Assembly (NCBI GenBank): GCA_964463135.1
Contig: CAYXBA010000006.1
Location: 1-64,000, forward strand
From: UBA6898 sp964463135
GTDB taxonomy: Bacteria; Nitrospirota; Thermodesulfovibrionia; Thermodesulfovibrionales; UBA6898
Reading direction: 5' to 3'
DNA: 64,000 bases
Part shown: positions 60,547-64,000 of the stretch, piece by piece
How positions within the stretch are numbered: the stretch's first letter is position 1
Layout of the letters: the number at the start of each line of letters is the position of its first letter
Translations under genes and position numbers: made by a program
Notes under the pieces: generated by a model
Seen by the model: the letters and a program-made list of their open reading frames with translations, nothing else
Databases searched by the model: none
Told to the model about the DNA's origin: nothing

Positions 60547-60670
60547 CGTGGGACTCTCCAATGCAAATACGCATGCGATGACAGCATTCAGGTAGCAGAG
60601 GGGAAGGCGTATCTCGGCCAACCCCCCTGTGATCTTAGTAATCAAGATAAAAAAGGAGGCAATGACGAAC

Positions 60671-61177
60671 ATGAAGCATAACGTGGCGACATTTCTGATG
60701 GTGTCACTGATGATGATCCCAGCGTTCATATTTGCTGGAGATCACAAGGAAGGAAAGGAGATCCGAAAAGTTGTTAATGGATCCTATATAAAAGCCTGTG
60801 GGACTTGTCATTTTGCCTATCAGCCTGAACTGCTGCCGGCTCGGTCATGGGGAAAGATCCTCGATGATCCGGGAGGCCATCCTGGGGGAACGCTCACGAT
60901 TGATAAGAGCGCCAAGATGGAAATAAAGCATTATCTCATGGAAAACAGCGCCGAAAAAAGTTCATGGAAAAGATCAAGGAAAATACTTGCTTCAATTGGC
61001 AACAGCACCCCCACAAAGATATCAGAAATACCCTATATCAAGGAGAAACACAGAAAGATTAAGCAGGAAATATTCATGCAAAAGTCAATAAGTTCGAGAG
61101 GCAACTGTTCGGCCTGCCACAAGAGTGCTGAACAAGGTATTTATAATGACGATGACGTAAGTATTCCAAAGCCCTGA
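60671..61177 (+). CDS. Diheme cytochrome c (DHC-like)
   Basis: 168 residues: signal peptide (about 1-19), then haem motif CGTCH followed by FAYQPELLPARSW, the hallmark of the dihaem cytochrome c (DHC) family, and a second motif CSACH near the end. A periplasmic electron carrier; partners in other bacteria are b-type cytochromes, none of which is here. AGGAGG lies 11 bases before ATG 60671; an ATG at 60662 is possible. Confidence 0.85.
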   Translation: MKHNVATFLMVSLMMIPAFIFAGDHKEGKEIRKVVNGSYIKACGTCHFAYQPELLPARSWGKILDDPGGHPGGTLTIDKSAKMEIKHYLMENSAEKSSWKRSRKILASIGNSTPTKISEIPYIKEKHRKIKQEIFMQKSISSRGNCSACHKSAEQGIYNDDDVSIPKP

Positions 61178-61329
61178 TTCTTCTGTGTGATAGAAGAGGC
61201 CGCGTAGCGGTCACAGGAAGCAGGCTGCCTGAAGAAGGTCAACTGTCAACACAATTACTGTGCAGGGCAGTTGAGATGATGTCGGTAAGCGACTCGAACA
61301 ACATCTTGACGGGGGAAAGGGAAAACTGA

Positions 61330-61358
61330 CGGCAGCATCGGCTGGACCGATGCTGCCG
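61330..61358 (-). terminator. Intrinsic terminator of the tsf-pyrH-frr-dksA operon
   Basis: A 12-bp perfect stem (CGGCAGCATCGG / CCGATGCTGCCG) with a 5-nt loop, 6 bp after the DksA-like stop. On the minus strand it is followed by TCAGTTTT. The rest of 61178-61363 shows nothing else. Confidence 0.75.
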
Positions 61359-61363
61359 AGTAA

Positions 61364-62197
61364 TTAGATTTCTGTTTCCTGCTCCAGGATAGCCATCTTC
61401 TCTCTCTGTTCCTTGCAGTCAATGCAGAGCGTAGCGGTCGGAATAACATGCAGCCGCTTCTCGCTGATCTCTTCTCCGCAATCTTCGCAGATACCGTATG
61501 TGCCTTCGTTCAGCTTTCTCAGGCACTCTTCGACATCGTTCAGGAGCTGTCTTTGGGCGCTCAGCCTCTTGAGATTGATGTCCTCCGAGATCTCGACCGC
61601 TGCCCAGTCAGCCTCATCAATAGCCGTATCAACAAGCTGACGGTTCTCACCGCTCACATATTTTTGGATCTCCTGCTTTGCCTCTTTGAGCAGAGCATCG
61701 CGCTTCGTGATCAGCATGTTCTTCAATCCACGAAAACGCTCGGTAACCGGGGCAAGAGCATTGCCCTTCTTTGGCGCAACCGCTTTTTTTGCTGCAACCA
61801 CTTCTTTTGCCGGTATTTTGGCAGCTGACTTTTTCTGTAACACTATCTTTTTCCTTGAAGGCGTTGCAACCGCTTTCTTTGTCTTGACCTTGACCGCAAC
61901 CGTGGGCCGTGGCTTTGCTTTTGCTGCAGCCTTTATTTTTGTTATTGTCTTTTTTACTGCAGTCTTAACCTTGGCCTTGACCGCTTTTTTCGCTATGATC
62001 GGCTTTGCTGTCTTTTTTGCAGCAGCCTTTGCCGGTGTCTTGACTGCCTTCACCTTAGCCTTGGCCTGCCCCTGAGCCTTCTTCGCGGCCGGGGCCATCT
62101 TTTTTCCTACAGCCTTTACCGGTGCCTTCACGGTCTTGGCCTTAACCTGAACCTTGGCTTTTTTTGCGGCTGGAGCCTTCTTTTTTGCGGCGGCCAT
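61364..62197 (-). CDS. DksA/TraR-type zinc-finger protein with histone H1-like Lys/Ala-rich tail
   Basis: 277 residues. The first ~150 are low-complexity Lys/Ala/Pro/Val sequence (AAKKKAPAAKK-like units), resembling histone H1 or bacterial HU/Hc1-type tails, which would bind nucleic acid. The C-terminal ~125 residues form a coiled coil and a zinc finger with CEDC (237-240) and CIDC (258-261) of the DksA/TraR family. DksA binds the RNA polymerase secondary channel. It lies downstream of frr and overlaps a 45-residue gene (TAATG). Confidence 0.9.
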   Translation of the reverse strand: MAAAKKKAPAAKKAKVQVKAKTVKAPVKAVGKKMAPAAKKAQGQAKAKVKAVKTPAKAAAKKTAKPIIAKKAVKAKVKTAVKKTITKIKAAAKAKPRPTVAVKVKTKKAVATPSRKKIVLQKKSAAKIPAKEVVAAKKAVAPKKGNALAPVTERFRGLKNMLITKRDALLKEAKQEIQKYVSGENRQLVDTAIDEADWAAVEISEDINLKRLSAQRQLLNDVEECLRKLNEGTYGICEDCGEEISEKRLHVIPTATLCIDCKEQREKMAILEQETEI

Positions 62198-62334
62198 TAG
62201 GCAGTCTCTTCTTTCTTGATCTCTTCTTTGTATACCTCAATAATGCTTCTCACCTTGATCCCTGCTGCCTGAAGAGCCTTCTGCACATCCGGAAGCTTTG
62301 CATCCTCTACCTTTACCATGAAATTGCTGTTCAT
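62197..62334 (-). CDS. 45-residue conserved-context protein between frr and the DksA-like gene
   Basis: Starts MNSNFMVKVEDAKLPDVQKA and ends EVYKEEIKKEETA: short, mixed alpha/beta, charged. GGAGG lies six bases before the ATG at 62334, and its stop overlaps the next start (TAATG), so it is surely translated. No named family is recognised. Only 1 bp separates it from frr. Confidence 0.75.
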   Translation of the reverse strand: MNSNFMVKVEDAKLPDVQKALQAAGIKVRSIIEVYKEEIKKEETA

Positions 62335-62335
62335 G

Positions 62336-62893
62336 TTACACCTCCATTATCTCTTTTTCTTTATGTTCAAGCAGTTCGTCGACCTTTTTGACAAAGGAAT
62401 CCGTGATCTTCTGCACTTCATCGTGTTCCTTCTTTATCTCATCCTCACTGACATGTTTTTCCTTCTCGAGCTTCTTCAGGTCCTCATTGACATCTCTGCG
62501 AATATTCCGGACTGCAACCTTGGCGTCTTCCGCCTCTTTTCTGACAACCTTGACAAGCTGTTTCCTCCGTTCCTCATTAAGGGCAGGGATATTGATCCTG
62601 ATCAGCTTGCCGTCGTTCATGGGGGTAAGGCCGAGGTCTGACTTCATGATCGCTTTTTCTATCTCGGGGATGAGCTTCTGTTCCCACGGCTGAATAGCGA
62701 TCTGCCTGCTGTCAGGGAGGCTGAGGCTGGCCACCTGCTGCAGCGGTGTTGGTGTGCCGTAATAGTCAACGCTGAGGCCGTCAAGGAGGGACAGGGATGC
62801 CCTTCCGGTCCTTACGGATGCGAACTTCTTCTTGAGCGCCTCGATAGAGGTCTGCATCCGTTCATTTGTTTTTTTTCTTAGTTCCTGGATCAT
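62336..62893 (-). CDS. frr: Ribosome recycling factor
   Basis: Splits post-termination ribosomes with EF-G. The 185 residues contain the typical FASVRTGRASLSLLDGLSVD, GTPTPLQQVAS, and NIPALNEERRKQLVK segments. The ATG 62893 has GGGGGA upstream and overlaps the pyrH end by 32 bp. Order tsf-pyrH-frr is the standard one. Confidence 0.97.
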   Translation of the reverse strand: MIQELRKKTNERMQTSIEALKKKFASVRTGRASLSLLDGLSVDYYGTPTPLQQVASLSLPDSRQIAIQPWEQKLIPEIEKAIMKSDLGLTPMNDGKLIRINIPALNEERRKQLVKVVRKEAEDAKVAVRNIRRDVNEDLKKLEKEKHVSEDEIKKEHDEVQKITDSFVKKVDELLEHKEKEIMEV

Positions 62894-63608
62894 TGTTCCC
62901 CCTTACGATCGTGCCTATCCGTTTCCCCTCGATAATCTTCCTGATATTGCCTTTGCCTCTCAGGCTGAAGACCACGATAGGCAGGTTATTGTCCATACAG
63001 AGAGAGATGGCGGTGGAATCCATGACACCGAGCCCCTTTTTGAGCACATCGATGTAGGTGAGTTCAGTGAATTTTGTTGCTTTCGGGTTCTTTACGGGGT
63101 CTGCTGAGTAGACACCATCCACCTTGGTGCCCTTCATGATAATGTCCGCATTGATCTCCATGGCCCGCAACGCTGCTGCCGTGTCGGTTGTGAAATACGG
63201 GTTGCCGGTGCCTGCTGCAAAGATGACCACGCGTCCCTTTTCAAGATGCCGGATCGCCTTGCGCCTGATGTACGGTTCGCAGAGCTCCTGCATCTCGATT
63301 GCTGACTGGACGCGTGTCGGTATCTTGTATTTTTCGAGCGCGTTCTGGAGGGCAAGGGCATTGATGACTGTCGCGAGCATACCCATGTAATCCGCAGATG
63401 CCCGCTCCATGCCCTCCAGACTTGCCTGAACGCCTCTGAATATATTGCCGCCGCCGATAACAACAGAGATCTGCACGCCCATAGAGACAATGTCCTTGAT
63501 CTCTTTGGCCATGAAATCAACGGTATGGGCATCAATGCCGTACCCCTTGTCGCCCATAAGGGCTTCACCGCTGATCTTGAGGAGTATCCTGCTGAACTGA
63601 CGCGGCAT
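62862..63608 (-). CDS. pyrH: UMP kinase
   Basis: Phosphorylates UMP to UDP. The 248 residues of the amino-acid-kinase fold show LLKISGEALMGDKGYGID, VIGGGNIFRG, FAAGTGNPYFTTDTAAALRA and VDGVYSADPVKNP. AAGGAGA precedes the ATG. A C-terminal run of lysines overlaps the frr start. Confidence 0.97.
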   Translation of the reverse strand: MPRQFSRILLKISGEALMGDKGYGIDAHTVDFMAKEIKDIVSMGVQISVVIGGGNIFRGVQASLEGMERASADYMGMLATVINALALQNALEKYKIPTRVQSAIEMQELCEPYIRRKAIRHLEKGRVVIFAAGTGNPYFTTDTAAALRAMEINADIIMKGTKVDGVYSADPVKNPKATKFTELTYIDVLKKGLGVMDSTAISLCMDNNLPIVVFSLRGKGNIRKIIEGKRIGTIVRGNNDPGTKKKNK

Positions 63609-63620
63609 AGTGGTCTCTCC

Positions 63621-64000
63621 TTAGCAGCTCTTCGGTTCCGCCGGCTGTGTCTCGCCGAGCTGGAAACGGGCGAAACTCTTTATGGTCGTGCCGGCGCCAA
63701 TAACGTCCTTTACTTTCTTTTTCCCTTCCGGGTCTTTTACGAATATCTGCTCCAGAAGACAGACATCGCCGTAATATTTCTCCAGTTTGCCGCCAACGAT
63801 CTTCTCGGTGATATCGGCAGGCTTGCCTTCTACCTGAGCCCGGTATATTGCCTTTTCACGCTCAATGACATCCTGGGGGACCTGGTCCCTGGAGATGTAT
63901 GCCGGATTGGCAGCCGCAATATGCATTGCCACGTCCTTTATCAGGGGCCGGAGTTCATCAGCCTTTGCTGCAGAGTCTGCAGCCACCATAACGCCGATCT
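63621..64000 (-). CDS. tsf: Elongation factor Ts, C-terminal part (runs off the window)
   Basis: The last ~126 residues of EF-Ts, the EF-Tu nucleotide exchange factor. It includes AMHIAAANPAYISRDQVP, GKLEKYYGDVCLLEQIFV, and VKDVIGAGTTIKSFARFQLG. The frame continues past base 64000 with I-G-V before the first internal methionine, so the start is outside. It is followed 12 bp later by pyrH. Confidence 0.95.
   Translation of the reverse strand, partial: IGVMVAADSAAKADELRPLIKDVAMHIAAANPAYISRDQVPQDVIEREKAIYRAQVEGKPADITEKIVGGKLEKYYGDVCLLEQIFVKDPEGKKKVKDVIGAGTTIKSFARFQLGETQPAEPKSC

Noticed and set aside
61686..62075. Hydrophobic Phe/Ala-rich open frame opposite the DksA-like tail
   Set aside because: It is simply the complement of the Lys/Ala repeats, which reads as Phe/Ala-rich sequence.

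Overview
The window is a gene-dense bacterial chromosome segment of moderate GC, with housekeeping genes on both strands and no phage or insertion-sequence transposase. The gene set fits an anaerobic or microaerophilic Gram-negative bacterium: c-type cytochromes with a CcsB-type maturation protein, periplasmic DsbC-like proteins, FeoB iron uptake, a type IV pilus locus with PilY1, MobB, and a Geobacter-like ATP synthase c subunit. Nitrospirota or a related deltaproteobacterial lineage is my best guess. It is inference only, because no rRNA gene is present. TGA is an ordinary stop for many genes here.

Layout. 0-7 kb: prmC, a FAD dehydrogenase, a membrane ferredoxin, a lytic transglycosylase, a HicB-like protein, murA (apparently with a CTG start) and a DUF1573-cytochrome c selenoprotein. 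7-15 kb (minus strand): yajC-secD-secF, recJ, spoT, tRNA-Leu and a cyclic-nucleotide-binding protein. 15-21 kb (plus strand): rpmH-rnpA-yidD-yidC-mnmE, a CBS-domain pyrophosphatase, a tandem ACT protein and a second tRNA-Leu. 21-31 kb: a Crp/Fnr regulator, a tightly coupled envelope glycosyltransferase and flippase-like run ending in bioA, a second selenoprotein (DsbC-like) beside its cysteine paralogue, and a PIN toxin-antitoxin pair. 32-41 kb: the pilus-tip and minor-pilin cluster. 41-50 kb: ribF, a PAS-GAF sensor, atpB-atpE, a MerR regulator with a Cys-rich tail, PBP1A and fur-feoB. 50-64 kb: argG, dprA, topA, mobB, ccsB-hemA-hemC, a small apparently AT-richer island, and tsf-pyrH-frr followed by a 45-residue protein and a DksA-like protein with a histone-like tail.

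The most notable result is two selenocysteine genes. Both have an in-frame UGA exactly where relatives carry a redox or metal-binding cysteine. Both have a perfect hairpin whose apical loop begins AG and lies 21-22 nt after the UGA, as expected of a bacterial SECIS. Both products are predicted to be exported. One pairs Sec with a diheme cytochrome domain; the other sits beside a Cys version of itself that carries a CxxCH motif. Together they suggest a selenium-dependent periplasmic redox or disulfide branch.

The window is also rich in small repeats: heptamer tandem repeats that invade conserved enzymes in frame (prmC, recJ, mobB), three copies of a roughly 80-110 bp palindromic element, two other terminal-inverted-repeat elements and one MITE-like element.
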